Assembly: GCF_001456935.1 (NCBI RefSeq)
Contig: NZ_KQ758482.1
Location: 848,249-912,248 of the forward strand
Length of the DNA stretch: 64,000 nt
From: [Bacillus] enclensis
Lineage (GTDB): Bacteria > Bacillota > Bacilli > Bacillales > Bacillaceae_B
Direction: 5' to 3'
Under the pieces are notes generated by a model. That model saw nothing but the letters and a program-made list of their open reading frames with translations, was not told the origin of the DNA and searched no databases. Shown in pieces: positions 38,199 through 49,107 of this stretch. Position 1 is the stretch's first letter; each line of letters begins with the position of its first letter. The translations under genes were made by a program, and so were the position numbers.

Positions 38199-39662
38199 TT
38201 ATCCTATTAAAATTTTTTCCAGTCTCTGCTCCCAATCCATCTCCTGGATTTCCTCCACTTCTTCTCCTGTGTCATATGTATGGAGGTCTTTCACGTCAAA
38301 ACCACAGTTATCACAGCAATCTTCAGGTTTATTCTTCATTTTCTCATCAAAATACCGCAGGATGCCGTCCCTCCTGCAGGAATCATTATGAAGCCATTTT
38401 ACCATTGAGATCAGTTTTTCTTTCTTATATATCAGCCGTTCATCCCGCAGCTGCTTAATATTGTGGATCTGCCGGTTCATCTCAGATACTGAATGATCAT
38501 GAACATAATGGTCCAAAAATCTGAATTGACTTTCAGAGAGCTGTAAGGACGAAGCTAATTCATCGGACGATTTTGATTGATACAGGGTGACAAACCCTTC
38601 AATTTGATGATCAAAAGGAAGCTCCCCCTCCATCAAATGCAATGGAAGCGAAAGATCTTGTTCTGTGAAAAGTACGATTGCTGCACTCTCTTTCCCGTCC
38701 CTTCCTGCTCTTCCGATTTCCTGCAAGTAAGCTTCAAGGCTGGAAGAAAAGTGAAAATGAATGACAAAACGAATATTTTCCTTATTTACACCCATACCAA
38801 AAGCTGAGGTTGCACATATTATACGCAGTTTATTTGTTAAAAACTGCTGCTGAATTAATATGCGCTCTTCCTGCTCCATGCCCCCATGGTAATGGGTGAC
38901 ATTTTCAAATCCCTTTTCCCTTAGGAGAACAGCCATTTCCTCTGCAAGCCTCCTGCTCGAAAAATAGATGACACCGGGACCTGTTAAGGAAGCTGCATAA
39001 TCAATAAGCCTGCTTACCTTTTCTTGATGGGTATCGACCTTCTCAACCGTCAAAGCAATATTTTGACGGTCTACGGAATAAACGATTTCTGCAGGTTCCT
39101 TGAATATCAGGACGTTTTTAATATCCTCTCTTACTTCTTTCGTAGCAGTCGCGGTCAAGGCTAGGGCAGGCGGGTTTCCCAATCCCCTCCTTATTTCTCC
39201 AAGCTGTAAATAATGCGGCCGGAAATCCGGTCCCCATTGTGATATGCAGTGGGCCTCATCAATGACAAATAAAGACACGGTCAAGGTCTCTACAGCTTCC
39301 CTGATATCAGGGTTACTGAGCATTTCAGGGGATATGAAAATAAATTTATATGTGTGCAGCCTTTCGATAGCCCGCTTCTTTTCAGGAAAAGATAAGAAGG
39401 AATTGAGGGCAATGACATTTTTTTCCCCTTTAACTTGCATTTGCTCCACCTGATCCTGCATCAAAGAAAGGAGAGGGGAAACGATGATGACCTGTCCTTC
39501 AAGCAGATATCCAGGCAGCTGGAAGCAAAGGGATTTACCCGTTCCGGTGGGAAGCATCGCCAATGTATCCGAACCGTTGAGAACAGATTCGATCACTTCT
39601 TTCTGTCCACGCCTAAAATCATGATAACCAAATCTCTCCTTAAGCTCTTGCAGGAGATCCAT
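38199..39662 (-). CDS. recQ: ATP-dependent DNA helicase RecQ/RecS (487 aa)
   Basis: 3'-5' helicase for repair and recombination. Walker [67 protein letters not shown] and the arginine finger [10 protein letters not shown] are present; the zinc-binding C-rich segment ([11 protein letters not shown] to CCDNCG) is at the end, while the HRDC domain is lacking, so this is the short type (RecS). ATG at 39662; it overlaps ypbB by 23 nt. Confidence 0.95.
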   Translation of the reverse strand: MDLLQELKERFGYHDFRRGQKEVIESVLNGSDTLAMLPTGTGKSLCFQLPGYLLEGQVIIVSPLLSLMQDQVEQMQVKGEKNVIALNSFLSFPEKKRAIERLHTYKFIFISPEMLSNPDIREAVETLTVSLFVIDEAHCISQWGPDFRPHYLQLGEIRRGLGNPPALALTATATKEVREDIKNVLIFKEPAEIVYSVDRQNIALTVEKVDTHQEKVSRLIDYAASLTGPGVIYFSSRRLAEEMAVLLREKGFENVTHYHGGMEQEERILIQQQFLTNKLRIICATSAFGMGVNKENIRFVIHFHFSSSLEAYLQEIGRAGRDGKESAAIVLFTEQDLSLPLHLMEGELPFDHQIEGFVTLYQSKSSDELASSLQLSESQFRFLDHYVHDHSVSEMNRQIHNIKQLRDERLIYKKEKLISMVKWLHNDSCRRDGILRYFDEKMKNKPEDCCDNCGFDVKDLHTYDTGEEVEEIQEMDWEQRLEKILIG

Positions 39663-40704
39663 TTTTACCACCCGCCTTTGCAATAGCGATCCTTATTTGA
39701 AAATAGGTCAAATGAGGCAGCCTGTCCTTTATCGGCTTCAGTCTCCTCGTACCCAGTTCCTTCATGACCGAAGCTGCCTTCTTTAATTCAGCAGCTGGGA
39801 TAAAGCAGTCTGTATCTAAATGATTATGTGTTAAGATAATCTCGATTAAATGATCTTCTACTGTATTCACTTTCAGCTTTCTGATTCGTGAAATGTCTTC
39901 AATCGAATACCCTTGACTATACAAATCGTAAGTCTTTGCAGTCGAAAGCGTCAAGTTCCTCTGCTTACTGCTTACGGTACTGAGATAAGATAAAATGATG
40001 TACTTGTCTTTGTGCTGATCTATTTTTGAAAGTAATCCATGAAGCAGATTAAGAAATCTGAACCGGTATTCTTCCCCGGTCAGGTTCATTTTTTCCGCCG
40101 TCTGCACCTCCGTCAAACCATAATCCTGGAAGCCGGTCAATCTGTAAACCAGGATGGAAGGATCTTCTTCTTGGTCTAGATCATTTAATATATCATGGAG
40201 TTCCTTGAATAACCCAGCCGCAAGTCTTTCCCTGTCAGCAACCCCCTTGAGGAACCTCTTGATCCAGTCCTGGACATTCCTGCTCCGCTGAACTGGATAA
40301 TATGACAACTCTTTATGGTTCATATTTGAGAGGACCTGAACCAATAAATTCAACCTTCTCCAAAATACAATACTCCTGTCCCCATAGACGAGCCCATTCA
40401 TATTGGAGGGAAAGAAAGCTGCCGGCTGATTTAATGCCGCTTCCCCTTTTTCAGTCAGAACGGCTTTTGATTCTTCACTAAGTAGAATGAATTGGTGCTC
40501 TTCCAACCCCGTCACTTTTTCATCAAAATAATCCCTGGACAGATTGGGAAGCGACAGAAAAAATGGCTGTAATTGAAATAAATGTGAATCCTGTATGGAC
40601 TGGGACGACTTTTTACCTTTTAAAATATGAAATGCCGAGTATATAGATCGTTCACCATTTAACTGCCTGAAGCAATATAATAATATTAATTGAAAATAAG
40701 TCAT
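39640..40704 (-). CDS. ypbB: YpbB, helix-turn-helix protein linked to RecQ (354 aa)
   Basis: C-terminal HTH_40-type domain (about residues 255-305, [34 protein letters not shown]) resembles the winged-helix found in some RecQ proteins; the N-terminal 240 residues have no motif I know. It is translationally overlapping with the short RecQ, suggesting that the two supply separated RecQ functions. Confidence 0.85.
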   Translation of the reverse strand: MTYFQLILLYCFRQLNGERSIYSAFHILKGKKSSQSIQDSHLFQLQPFFLSLPNLSRDYFDEKVTGLEEHQFILLSEESKAVLTEKGEAALNQPAAFFPSNMNGLVYGDRSIVFWRRLNLLVQVLSNMNHKELSYYPVQRSRNVQDWIKRFLKGVADRERLAAGLFKELHDILNDLDQEEDPSILVYRLTGFQDYGLTEVQTAEKMNLTGEEYRFRFLNLLHGLLSKIDQHKDKYIILSYLSTVSSKQRNLTLSTAKTYDLYSQGYSIEDISRIRKLKVNTVEDHLIEIILTHNHLDTDCFIPAAELKKAASVMKELGTRRLKPIKDRLPHLTYFQIRIAIAKAGGKNGSPARA

Positions 40705-40906
40705 GGGATTTCTCCTCTGGAATTGCAGGTTATTGTCAAATATTGTACCATGAATTTCATGTCTTCTGATGTTTTGTTTTATGCAGTTAGGATAAATATA
40801 ATAAATAACGGACCTAACTATTGAAATGTTCTACTTTCCTCTATAAAATATAAATTAGGTTATTTTTCTAACTCATTTTATGTATAATGAATGATTGAAT
40901 ATATAG

Positions 40907-41179
<273 letters not shown>

Positions 41180-41190
41180 TTCATCATAAC

Positions 41191-41218
41191 AAAAGCGATC
41201 TTTTAAGATCGCTTTTGT
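41191..41218 (+). terminator. Intrinsic terminator of fer
   Basis: AAAAGCGATC TTTTAA GATCGCTTTT G, a perfect 10-bp stem 12 nt after the fer stop. Confidence 0.85.
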
Positions 41219-41251
41219 GTTTTCTGTGTGTTGGTTGTGCTTCTATGCAGC

Positions 41252-41287
41252 AAAGCCCCGTCAGCATTTGCTGGCGGGGCTTTTTAT
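41252..41287. terminator. Second hairpin between fer and ribU
   Basis: AAAGCCCCG(T)CAGC ATTT GCTG(G)CGGGGCTTTTT. The T-run favours plus-strand use, but it also lies just after the ribU stop on the minus strand. Confidence 0.75.
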
Positions 41288-41291
41288 GTTA

Positions 41292-41861
41292 TCAAGCGGC
41301 TCTGTTCAATGGTGTTTGTTTCGAGAGCCAGCCTTGAAGTCGAATGAATAATAATAAGAATACTGCCGTAACCAAAGCACCCTTGAGGATGTTAAAAGGT
41401 ACGATTCCCGTAATGATGATTCCTGCCGGCAGTTCAAAATTCATGAAATATTTATATGCAGGTAGCAGGACGAAATAATTCAGTATTCCCAACGCAATGC
41501 TCATTACTACGGTACCGGTTACCAATCCTGCCAACAGCCCTTTTTTGGATTGGAAACGGGAATATACGAAGTGAGTCGGCAAGATCAGGAATACTCCTGC
41601 TGCAAAATTTGCAAAGTGTCCGATTGGCACTCCCGTGTCGCTCCCCGTCATGACATAGTCGATGATGTTCTTGAATAATTCGACAAGTATGCCGGCAAGC
41701 GGACCTAATGTAATGGTGGCGATCAAAGCGGGTACATCGCTGAAATCTACCATCAAGAATTTAGGAAACGGTGGAATTGGGAAGTTAAAAAGCATTAATA
41801 CATACGAAATGGCACTTAACATGCCGATTGTTACAAACGTACGCGTAGTCATTTTTTTCAT
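41292..41861 (-). CDS. ribU: Riboflavin ECF transporter S component RibU/YpaA (189 aa)
   Basis: Membrane substrate-binding subunit for riboflavin uptake, working with the shared EcfAA'T module. Six predicted helices; typical PPFPKFLMVDFSDVPALIA, LVELFKNIIDYVM and NFAAGVFLILP segments. The ATG at 41861 follows GGGAGAG; the upstream 20 residues of the open frame fall in the leader RNA. Controlled by the FMN riboswitch immediately upstream. Confidence 0.94.
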   Translation of the reverse strand: MKKMTTRTFVTIGMLSAISYVLMLFNFPIPPFPKFLMVDFSDVPALIATITLGPLAGILVELFKNIIDYVMTGSDTGVPIGHFANFAAGVFLILPTHFVYSRFQSKKGLLAGLVTGTVVMSIALGILNYFVLLPAYKYFMNFELPAGIIITGIVPFNILKGALVTAVFLLLFIRLQGWLSKQTPLNRAA

Positions 41862-41922
41862 TGCACTTCTCTCCCTTTGGAGATTCATCTCACATAGAAG
41901 ATCGTTCAGCCATTGAAGCACT

Positions 41923-41959
41923 AAAAAACTCCCAGATTAACTAACATCCCGGAGTTTCA
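41923..41959 (-). terminator. Expression-platform terminator of the FMN riboswitch
   Basis: Minus strand AAACTCC(GGG) / GGGAGTTT followed by TTTT, between the aptamer and ribU; expected to form when FMN is bound. Confidence 0.75.
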
Positions 41960-42016
41960 AAAGGCGTGCCCAAATAAACGTTCAGCTTCCCATTTTCTAA
42001 ACGTTTTGGCTAAAAC

Positions 42017-42148
42017 CTTCATCTTCTCCCATCCAGACTGTACTGTCGGCTTTGGAATTTCACCAAATCCTGCCACAAAAGGCTCGCGGGCTTAGAAACA
42101 TCGAGTGTTTCATCACCGCCGGTAGGGAATTTCACCCTGCCCCGAAGA
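42017..42148 (-). ncRNA. FMN riboswitch (RFN element)
   Basis: The minus strand shows the conserved RFN blocks in order: CGGGGCAGGGTGAAATTCCC, ACCGGCGGT, AGCCCGCGAGC, GGCAGGATTTGGTGAAATTC and AAAGCCGACAGT..TGGATGGGAGAAG. It lies about 150 nt upstream of ribU and should switch riboflavin uptake off when FMN is plentiful. Confidence 0.96.
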
Positions 42149-42228
42149 CGAATCTTATTTTTTTATACATGTTCATTATACATAAAAGTCATTAAATTGG
42201 GAAGGAGAATGTTTCGAATTCGAAGCAA

Positions 42229-42996
42229 TCAACTTCCAACCTTGATTCTAAGCTCCTGTTCAGGAAAGATGACATTACTTTTTGCATCCATTCCATTCCA
42301 CACTTTTACTTGATCAACAGATAATCCGTAAATTTGTGATATTCCCCATAAAGTTTCGTTTTCTTTAACAATATGTATGATTTCACGTTCGATTACGTTC
42401 CTCTTTTCTGCTGCTTTTTGATCAGCAGGATGGACGTTTACCGATGCTTCAAATGTTTGATACGGACCCTGACCTTTGGCAAAGACGAGCTGTCCGATTT
42501 CCCCCTCTCCAAAAATGTCAAAAGGGTTTATTGCATTCTTTTTGTCCAATGTCCATTCACCTTGGTGAACTTCAAAATGCAAGTGGGCTCCCGTGGACCT
42601 GCCTGTATTTCCCAAACGGCCGATTTGTTCACCTGATGTCACCACATCATTTTCAGCAACACTTCTGTCATTTAAATGAGCATATACCGTTTCATATCCA
42701 TTCTCATGAGTGATAAACACAACGTGTCCATAGCTTTCTGAATAATACGACTTGCTCACGATCCCTCCAAGGGAGGCATATACAGGGGAGCCGGCCGCCC
42801 CTCCTATATCCATCCCTTTATGAGTGCCTGCCCGGGTTCCATATAAATCAGTGATTACACCGTCCACTGGAAAAATCCACTTATCTTCAGTGTTTTGATC
42901 CATGGCTTTTGCTTCCTTACCGGTTAGGAACATGATACTTACACATAAAGCCAAAAGTAAAACGATTAATAATCTTCTTGCATAATCTAAAAGCAT
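42229..42996 (-). CDS. M23 peptidase with C-terminal LysM domain (255 aa)
   Basis: Secreted or membrane-anchored murein endopeptidase candidate. A signal or anchor helix (about residues 9-30) is followed by a LytM/M23 domain with zinc ligands HKGMDIGG and HLHFEV, then a LysM repeat (IHIVKENETLWGISQIYGL). All M23 residues are intact, so it should be active. The ATG at 42996 follows GAGGAGG. In B. subtilis serA lies near ribU; it is not here. Confidence 0.85.
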   Translation of the reverse strand: MLLDYARRLLIVLLLALCVSIMFLTGKEAKAMDQNTEDKWIFPVDGVITDLYGTRAGTHKGMDIGGAAGSPVYASLGGIVSKSYYSESYGHVVFITHENGYETVYAHLNDRSVAENDVVTSGEQIGRLGNTGRSTGAHLHFEVHQGEWTLDKKNAINPFDIFGEGEIGQLVFAKGQGPYQTFEASVNVHPADQKAAEKRNVIEREIIHIVKENETLWGISQIYGLSVDQVKVWNGMDAKSNVIFPEQELRIKVGS

Positions 42997-43140
42997 GCTT
43001 GTCCTCCTCAAGGTACTCTGGAACTTTCCACGAGCCGGGAAATCCGATACTTATTACTATATGTATATCATTCCGAAAATATGATATGAGAAATTTTCCC
43101 TTTTGCTAGTTTGTCTTGAAAAAGATTTTTTATGCAAAGG

Positions 43141-43301
43141 AAAAAGAGGTTGAGACAAAACATAAAGCTTAGAGGCCTCTGAATGAGCTTAACCATAAAT
43201 GTACAATGAACAAAGTAAAACCCGAACTAATTTGCCTCACCTCATGCAAATTAGTTCGGGTTTTACTTATACTAAATCACTTTTTTGTTCCAGTCTCTTT
43301 T
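43141..43301. repeat. Composite repeat copy R10 (A-D-A only)
   Basis: Minimal form: AAAAAGAGGTTGAGACAAAA at the left, a D hairpin identical to that of R4 and R9, and TTTTTTGTTCCAGTCTCTTTT at the right. The only trace of other parts is a short GCTTAGAGGCCTCTGA. It lies between rsiX and the M23 gene. Confidence 0.75.
43213..43268 (-). terminator. D hairpin downstream of rsiX
   Basis: AAACCCGAACTAATTTGC / GCAAATTAGTTCGGGTTT stem, 42 nt after the rsiX stop. The minus-strand tail is T-poor after TTTTACTTTG, so strength is uncertain. Confidence 0.6.
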
Positions 43302-43309
43302 GATTCACT

Positions 43310-44563
43310 CTATTCATTCAGGTTTTTTTTGTTAGGTGCCAAAGGAGTTTCCAGAGGCTCTGTAAAGTTAAATCCATTCCAGGTTTCCTGACGGATGTTT
43401 TGGAATAGAACTTTTTGATAACCGGAACTCTTGGCGGTAAGGAGTATTCCCTCTATCAGTTCCTGTGCGGATTGCTCCTTCATTGAATGTAAGTCCAGTT
43501 CTTCACTGAACGTCACAATCACCCCATCATCAGATTCTGTAACATTGACCGAGAGTTGTTCAGGTATCACACTCTGATATAGATCAGATGGCGTTTCTTT
43601 CATGGCAGCGATCGATTGCTTTATATTTCCCCCGCTTAAACTGCCAGGAACCAAATATCTTCCCTTTCCATCAGGAGAATAACTATAAAATGGGCGATGC
43701 ATAGCCCGGTTAAGCGGAATCGACGGCAATTTGCCGTAGTGGCTGAATTCAGGGGCGCTTCCATCTTCCGTCAGCAGGGTGATTCCCTTCACCCCCCGGT
43801 CCTCAAATGAATATAACAGCGATTGATAAAAGTTGGACTCCACTGCACTGCTTCCGCTATAAGGGTGATTATCTTCCAATGTCAGTAAAACATTTTCTTT
43901 GTTTTCACTAAGCGAAAGATCTCCCTTGATCGGGAAATAGTCTTGAAATCCCCACTCTTTCTCCGGGAGCTTTCTGGAGATGTCTTCATATTGCTCAACC
44001 CAGTCCGTCTGTTTCTCCTCCATTTCGGCAGAAGCGAGAACTGAAACTGGTACAGCTATCGCGTCTGATGACACAAGTCCATAGGAATAGTAATACTTGC
44101 CGTCAATATCCTCTTCGAACAAAGAAAGCCTTTCATGTTTTCCTTCTTCCTTCAAAGTTGTGAACTCTTTATTATCCTTATCACTTTTTTCGGCCATTTG
44201 CATTTGGTTTTCCTCTGTGGATCCGTCATCACGGGTTATTTCAGCCTTGGATTCAGCAGAAGGAGGATCTTCAGCAACTTTGGAATCCCCTGCGGAAGAA
44301 TCAGTGGAATAAGCCCCCTCCATCGCGCTGTCTTCACCTGACATTTGTGTAATAAGAGACGGAGCAAGCAGGACAACGATGAACAAGGCTGCAAGCGCCG
44401 CAATGACCGGTACATATCTTTTAAATCTGCCCGGCGCCCTTCTTTCTTTCTCTACTTTTGAATAAATCAAAGAGCGGGTTCGATCATCATTGAGCTTCGG
44501 AAGTTTTTTAAGCAAGTCTTCCACTTCACGGTCGTTCCAGTCTGATTTCTTCAATGTTTTCAT
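43310..44563 (-). CDS. rsiX: Anti-sigma-X factor RsiX (417 aa)
   Basis: Membrane protein that holds SigX inactive. A short cytoplasmic domain (residues 1-48), one membrane helix (about 49-70), an acidic Ser/Glu-rich linker and a large outer domain. It shares 38 nt with the end of sigX, typical for sigma/anti-sigma pairs. No protease site can be assigned. Identification rests on this pairing and on the RsiX-like N-terminus. Confidence 0.88.
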   Translation of the reverse strand: MKTLKKSDWNDREVEDLLKKLPKLNDDRTRSLIYSKVEKERRAPGRFKRYVPVIAALAALFIVVLLAPSLITQMSGEDSAMEGAYSTDSSAGDSKVAEDPPSAESKAEITRDDGSTEENQMQMAEKSDKDNKEFTTLKEEGKHERLSLFEEDIDGKYYYSYGLVSSDAIAVPVSVLASAEMEEKQTDWVEQYEDISRKLPEKEWGFQDYFPIKGDLSLSENKENVLLTLEDNHPYSGSSAVESNFYQSLLYSFEDRGVKGITLLTEDGSAPEFSHYGKLPSIPLNRAMHRPFYSYSPDGKGRYLVPGSLSGGNIKQSIAAMKETPSDLYQSVIPEQLSVNVTESDDGVIVTFSEELDLHSMKEQSAQELIEGILLTAKSSGYQKVLFQNIRQETWNGFNFTEPLETPLAPNKKNLNE

Positions 44564-45080
44564 CCCCCTTCCTCAACCGCTGTGTCATTTCTTGTTTAAG
44601 CCATTTCAATGCTCTATGCTGAGTCGTCTTCACTTTACTTTCAGACCACTCCAATACTTCTGAAGTTTCTTTGATCGATAAGTCCTGCAGATAACGCATG
44701 ATAATTACAAGGCGATAGTCAGTCGAACACTCCTTCAAGCAGTGGTACATCTCTTGAATTTCTTCGTTTGCTAAAACGATTTCTTCCGGAAGTGTTTCAC
44801 CGGAAGCCAGATCACTCCGACCCCAGTCAAATTTTTCAAGAATGCGGTTTTTCCAATTTTTTTGTTTTCTGAAATGATCAACGGCCACATTTTTCGCTAT
44901 GGAAAACAACCAGGTTTTTTCAGAGCTCTTCCCTTCGAAATTCTGGTAAGACTTCAATACCCGTATATAGACTTCCTGTACGAGATCTTCTGCATGCTGC
45001 CGGTTATGCACCATATAGATCAAAAAATTAAATACATCCTGATGATACTTTGTATATAATTCGTCAAAAACGGAGTTCAT
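44526..45080 (-). CDS. sigX: ECF sigma factor SigX (184 aa)
   Basis: ECF sigma controlling cell-surface charge and antimicrobial peptide resistance in B. subtilis. Region 2 (YHQDVFNFLIYMVHNRQHAEDLVQEVYIRVLKSYQNFEG, ..KTWLFSIAKNVAVDHFR) and region 4 (YRLVIIMRYLQDLSIKETSEVLEWSESKVKTTQHRALKWL) are complete. The ATG at 45080 follows GGGGAGGG. A perfect ECF promoter lies just upstream, so it is autoregulated. Confidence 0.95.
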   Translation of the reverse strand: MNSVFDELYTKYHQDVFNFLIYMVHNRQHAEDLVQEVYIRVLKSYQNFEGKSSEKTWLFSIAKNVAVDHFRKQKNWKNRILEKFDWGRSDLASGETLPEEIVLANEEIQEMYHCLKECSTDYRLVIIMRYLQDLSIKETSEVLEWSESKVKTTQHRALKWLKQEMTQRLRKGDENIEEIRLERP

Positions 45081-45105
45081 ATTAACCCTCCCCGTCAACT
45101 GATTA

Positions 45106-45131
45106 GTCGATTATTTTGAAAAAACGTTACA
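45106..45131 (-). promoter_or_regulatory. SigX autoregulatory promoter
   Basis: Minus strand TGTAAC, 16 nt, CGAC: an exact match to the SigX/SigW class consensus and spacing. It ends about 25 nt before the sigX ATG, leaving a very short leader. Confidence 0.8.
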
Positions 45132-45170
45132 GAATCCAACAGATTTTCAATGAAAATTCTACAGTTACCC

Positions 45171-45218
45171 AAAAAAGTCAACAGTATTACCTGCTTATCA
45201 AGGTGTCTACTGTTGACT
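45171..45218 (-). terminator. Intrinsic terminator of resDE
   Basis: Minus strand GTCAACAGTA / TACTGTTGAC perfect 10-bp stem followed by TTTTTT, 76 nt after the resE stop and upstream of the sigX promoter. Confidence 0.8.
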
Positions 45219-45293
45219 TCTCTTTAGGGAAAATTGTTTCCCATGTAACAAGATTTATCGTCACATTTCTTTCAATTTCAAGCTATGTTGCGT

Positions 45294-47075
45294 TTATTCA
45301 TCGATTTCTGGCTGAAAAGGTAGAAAGAACGTGAATGTTGTCCCATGTTTCAGTTTACTGTGGACTTGTATATGCCCTTTGTGGGCTTCTACGATATTCT
45401 TTGCGATGGCAAGCCCCAGTCCTGTCCCGGATTTACCCCTGGTCCTTGCCTTATCAGCCTTATAAAATCGCTCAAAGACGAAAGGTATGTCCTCTTCAGG
45501 TATTCCTGACCCTGTGTCCTTGACGTGAAATAGAAAACCGCCTTTTTCTTCTGTCAATGAAACGGTGACCGTTCCATCTTCCGGCGTGTGCCTTACCGCG
45601 TTATCAATAAGGTTGGTCAATACCTGCTCGATACGATCGGGATCCATGATCATTTCCCTGTCCTTGTCAACGTTACTCATGAAGTAAATCGACACAGAGT
45701 TATCCCTTGCAGGCCCGAGGAATTTATTTGTCACTCTTTCCATGAACCGCTTGATCGGCACAGAATCCTTATTCAACCGGATATGTCCGGCTTCCATACG
45801 TGCAAGATCGAGAAGGTCATTCACGAGCCTGCCCATCCTGAGGGATTCATCATAAATGATGCGTGCGATTTCCTTTTTTTCTTCTTCAGATTCCGCGATA
45901 TCATCGACTATTGCTTCACTGTATCCCTGAAGCATGGAAATCGGGGTCCTGAGTTCATGTGAGACATTCGCAATGAAATCCTTGCGCAGTTTATCCAGCC
46001 TTCTCTCTTCAGTCATGTCACGTACAACCACTACAGCGCCCCTGATGGTATTATTATTGTAAAGAGGACTGACAATCACGACATAGGATCTCCCCTGAAG
46101 GGAAATTTCACCGGTTTGTTCAGTTTCCGTCACCACAACATTTTGGAGCAGCTGCCTTACTGAGGTCGGAATCGGTTCATCCCCCATGTCGCTCTGTTCG
46201 TAATACCACTGCTGCAGGAAGCGGTCTGCAGGAGGATTGGTAATCAGGATCGTTCCGTCGCGGTTAAACGTGATGACACCGTCTGCCATACTGCTCAGTA
46301 TACTCGAAAGCTGTTCTTTTTCCTGACTGAGCGCATTAATATGAAATTTAAGCTGCCTTCCCATTTGGTTAAAACCGGTTGCCAATTCACCGATTTCATC
46401 TTTCGTCAGGATCGGTACCTTCGTATCAAATTTACCTTTTGCCACTTCAAAGGCCGCTTCCCGCATTTTCCTTAACGGGGCTGTGATACGGGTGGAAAGG
46501 AAAAAGGCAAAGATGGTCGTCAAGATGATCGCGATCCCTGCAGCAAGGAGGATCAGCCTGGTCGTTTGCCTTGTAGTGTCCTTTATGACGCCCAGCGACT
46601 GATATAAATAGACCGATCCGTCCCGATCGTCCAGGTGCAGAGGTGTTCCGACCACTATGATATTTTCATATCTATTATCAGAGGAATCGGGGGATAGCTC
46701 AAATTCTTTTTTGATCGTTTTTTTATCAGATACCCGCTGTAACTCTTTGTCTTTCATGATCAGGTTTTGAATCTCACGGTGAATCCCCTTGGAATCGTCG
46801 GAGTAAACAGTCTTATCATTATCAAGGACGATGAGGATATTGACCGGTTCATCTATGATTTCTTTTCCAAGTTCCATACCCAGGTCTAAATCTTTATGGT
46901 TCTCAACCACCCTGGCGACTTTTTCCGCTGTATTCGTCAGTTCTTTCTTTACTTCATCAACATGGTAATTTTGGAAGAATTCCAGTAGCAGTATCGTTAA
47001 GATAAAAAGGACGAATGACACGAGAAGCAGAATGGTGACCCAAAGTTTCCCTACAACACTGCGCCAAAGCCTCAT
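45294..47075 (-). CDS. resE: Sensor histidine kinase ResE (593 aa)
   Basis: Redox and nitric-oxide-responsive kinase that phosphorylates ResD. Two membrane helices (about 10-32 and 165-190) flank an outer domain; then HAMP, a PAS domain (around 250-350, [19 protein letters not shown]), HisKA with the phospho-histidine in [16 protein letters not shown], and an ATPase domain with [31 protein letters not shown] and [11 protein letters not shown]. It overlaps resD by 4 nt (ATGA). Confidence 0.94.
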   Translation of the reverse strand: MRLWRSVVGKLWVTILLLVSFVLFILTILLLEFFQNYHVDEVKKELTNTAEKVARVVENHKDLDLGMELGKEIIDEPVNILIVLDNDKTVYSDDSKGIHREIQNLIMKDKELQRVSDKKTIKKEFELSPDSSDNRYENIIVVGTPLHLDDRDGSVYLYQSLGVIKDTTRQTTRLILLAAGIAIILTTIFAFFLSTRITAPLRKMREAAFEVAKGKFDTKVPILTKDEIGELATGFNQMGRQLKFHINALSQEKEQLSSILSSMADGVITFNRDGTILITNPPADRFLQQWYYEQSDMGDEPIPTSVRQLLQNVVVTETEQTGEISLQGRSYVVIVSPLYNNNTIRGAVVVVRDMTEERRLDKLRKDFIANVSHELRTPISMLQGYSEAIVDDIAESEEEKKEIARIIYDESLRMGRLVNDLLDLARMEAGHIRLNKDSVPIKRFMERVTNKFLGPARDNSVSIYFMSNVDKDREMIMDPDRIEQVLTNLIDNAVRHTPEDGTVTVSLTEEKGGFLFHVKDTGSGIPEEDIPFVFERFYKADKARTRGKSGTGLGLAIAKNIVEAHKGHIQVHSKLKHGTTFTFFLPFQPEIDE

Positions 47076-47788
47076 TCATTTGTAACCTCGAATTTATATC
47101 CCACTCCCCAGACGGTGACGATCATCTTGGCTGCACTTTCGGATACCTTATTCAGTTTTTCCCTCAGTCTTTTTACGTGGGTATCCACTGTCCTTAAGTC
47201 CCCGAAAAACTCATAATGCCACACTTCTTTAAGAAGGTGTTCACGATCGAAAACCTTATCCGGTGATTTTGACAAGAAGTATAGAAGTTCATATTCTTTT
47301 GGAGTGAGATTAACATCCATCCCGTCTGCAGTGACCCGGTGGGCATCATTATCAATCGTCAGATGAGGGTACACAACCAGATCTTTCGCCTTGGTTTCGG
47401 TTTGTATGTAGTTGGTTTTAGAAGAGCGCCTTAATAACGCTTTCACTCTGAGCACTACTTCCCTTGGGGAAAATGGCTTCACGATATAATCATCCGTCCC
47501 CACTTCAAACCCCTGCACCCTGTTCACTTCTTCACCCTTCGCTGTAAGCATGATCACAGGTGTCGATTTTGTTTCACGAAGATGCTTGCAGACTTCGACT
47601 CCGTCCATGCCTGGCATCATGATATCAAGCAATATGCAGTCATAGTCATTTTCAAGGGCTTTATGTAACGCTTCTTCCCCATTTTCCGCCTCATCAATGA
47701 GATAATTTTCACGTTCTAAGTACATCTTAAGTAATCGCCTGATGCGATCTTCATCGTCCACTATCAATATCCGAATGCTTTCTTCCAC
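47072..47788 (-). CDS. resD: Response regulator ResD (238 aa)
   Basis: OmpR-family activator of respiration genes, including resABC and ctaA in B. subtilis. Receiver with [14 protein letters not shown], phospho-Asp in [13 protein letters not shown] and MLTAKG, then winged helix with [12 protein letters not shown] and [17 protein letters not shown] start it at the GTG at 47788, 8 nt after GGGGG; the upstream GTG (47818) lacks a site. The length then equals B. subtilis ResD within two residues. Confidence 0.95.
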   Translation of the reverse strand: MEESIRILIVDDEDRIRRLLKMYLERENYLIDEAENGEEALHKALENDYDCILLDIMMPGMDGVEVCKHLRETKSTPVIMLTAKGEEVNRVQGFEVGTDDYIVKPFSPREVVLRVKALLRRSSKTNYIQTETKAKDLVVYPHLTIDNDAHRVTADGMDVNLTPKEYELLYFLSKSPDKVFDREHLLKEVWHYEFFGDLRTVDTHVKRLREKLNKVSESAAKMIVTVWGVGYKFEVTNE

Positions 47789-47839
47789 AGGTATATCCCC
47801 CTTTTTAATTTGCTTCACTATTATCCTTATTGTAATTCA

Positions 47840-47890
47840 AAAAAGAAGCTGACTCAAAGAGAATTTAATTCCCGTTTCGTCAGCCTCCCG
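47840..47890 (-). terminator. Probable terminator of resABC
   Basis: Minus strand GCTGAC / GTCAGC with an inner GAGAATTTAATTC-type stem, followed by TTCTTTTTTG, just after the resC stop. It would partly separate resABC from resDE. Confidence 0.5.
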
Positions 47891-47904
47891 TTTACACTCT
47901 CTTA

Positions 47905-49095
47905 TTATGCGTATGAATGCAGTCCGGCGATGATTAGGTTTACAGCGACCAGGTTAAACATGATGATCGCGAAACCAACAACAGCGAGCCACGCGGACTT
48001 TTCTCCATGCCAACCCTTAGAAAGGCGGAGATGCATGAACGCGGCATAGAACAAGAATGTGATAAGCGCCCAAACCTCTTTCGGGTCCCAGCCCCAGAAC
48101 CTTGTCCAGGCAATTTGAGCCCATATCATCGCAAAGATCAACCCGCCCAGTGTAAATACCGGAAACCCGATCAGGACGGAGCGATAACCGATTTCGTCCA
48201 TAAGGTCCAGATTAATATTCCTGACAGCCGGCTGAAGCTTGGCTGCGATTTTCTTCCTGAATATCAGGCGCAATATCAGATAAATGATGGTTCCTGTGAG
48301 GAATGACCAGATCACCGTGTTCAGTTTCTTGGCATTGATCACCCCCGGCATTTCCGCCAATGGTTCCATCGCCCCTTTAGTGACCAGTTCACCTTCATGC
48401 GGACCTACGATTGCAGGCAGTGTATACTTTGAGACCGCTTCCTGATCCTGCTGGTTCACATAATTGAAAGTGGCTTCATAATTCGATAAGGTGAATCCTG
48501 TCGAGGCCACGATGAATCCAAAGACTACTATGATTCCGTACATGACTGCCTCAAGCCAGAATGACTGCCTGTTCTTTTTTGTATGGTCTACTGATTTGAG
48601 CAAGTAAAGCAATCCTGCGACGAAACTGATTGAGAGAATCGCTTCCCCTGCGGCAACAGTGGTGACATGGATCTTCAGCCAGTCACTTTGAAGTGCAGGA
48701 ATCAACGGACTGATATCTTTAGGGAACATGCTGGCATATGCGATGATCAACAATGCAATCGGCAAGGCAACTACCCCGAGAATCGTCTTCTTATAAATGA
48801 AATAAATGATGATGAACGCCCCTACCAGGGTCATTCCGAAAAAGGTCGTATATTCAAACAGGTTACTTACCGGGGCGTGCCCGGCTACAGCCCATCTCAG
48901 GAAGAAAAAGCCGAGCTGGGAAGCAAAACCGATAATGGTGATGACGATTCCGATGAGCCCCCATTTACTCTGGTTTGTTTCTTCCGTATTTTTCTGACGG
49001 ATGCTGCCGCCAAGAAATAAAGTCGCTACTAAATACATAATAAAGGCGATATAGAGCAGATTACTGCTCCACTCAGCCATTGAGGTCGCTGTCAT
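47905..49095 (-). CDS. resC: Cytochrome c biogenesis protein ResC/CcsA-type (396 aa)
   Basis: System II haem handling protein. About eight membrane helices and the tryptophan-rich haem motif [20 protein letters not shown], followed by [20 protein letters not shown] with a conserved histidine. It works with ResB to present haem to apocytochrome c outside the membrane. 12 nt after resB. Confidence 0.95.
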   Translation of the reverse strand: MTATSMAEWSSNLLYIAFIMYLVATLFLGGSIRQKNTEETNQSKWGLIGIVITIIGFASQLGFFFLRWAVAGHAPVSNLFEYTTFFGMTLVGAFIIIYFIYKKTILGVVALPIALLIIAYASMFPKDISPLIPALQSDWLKIHVTTVAAGEAILSISFVAGLLYLLKSVDHTKKNRQSFWLEAVMYGIIVVFGFIVASTGFTLSNYEATFNYVNQQDQEAVSKYTLPAIVGPHEGELVTKGAMEPLAEMPGVINAKKLNTVIWSFLTGTIIYLILRLIFRKKIAAKLQPAVRNINLDLMDEIGYRSVLIGFPVFTLGGLIFAMIWAQIAWTRFWGWDPKEVWALITFLFYAAFMHLRLSKGWHGEKSAWLAVVGFAIIMFNLVAVNLIIAGLHSYA

Positions 49096-49107
49096 CCTTG
49101 TTCCTCC

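Noticed and set aside
47840-47890. Hairpin after resC as a regulatory switch for resDE
   Set aside because: A simple terminator explains it, and resD has its own ribosome site; nothing points to regulation.
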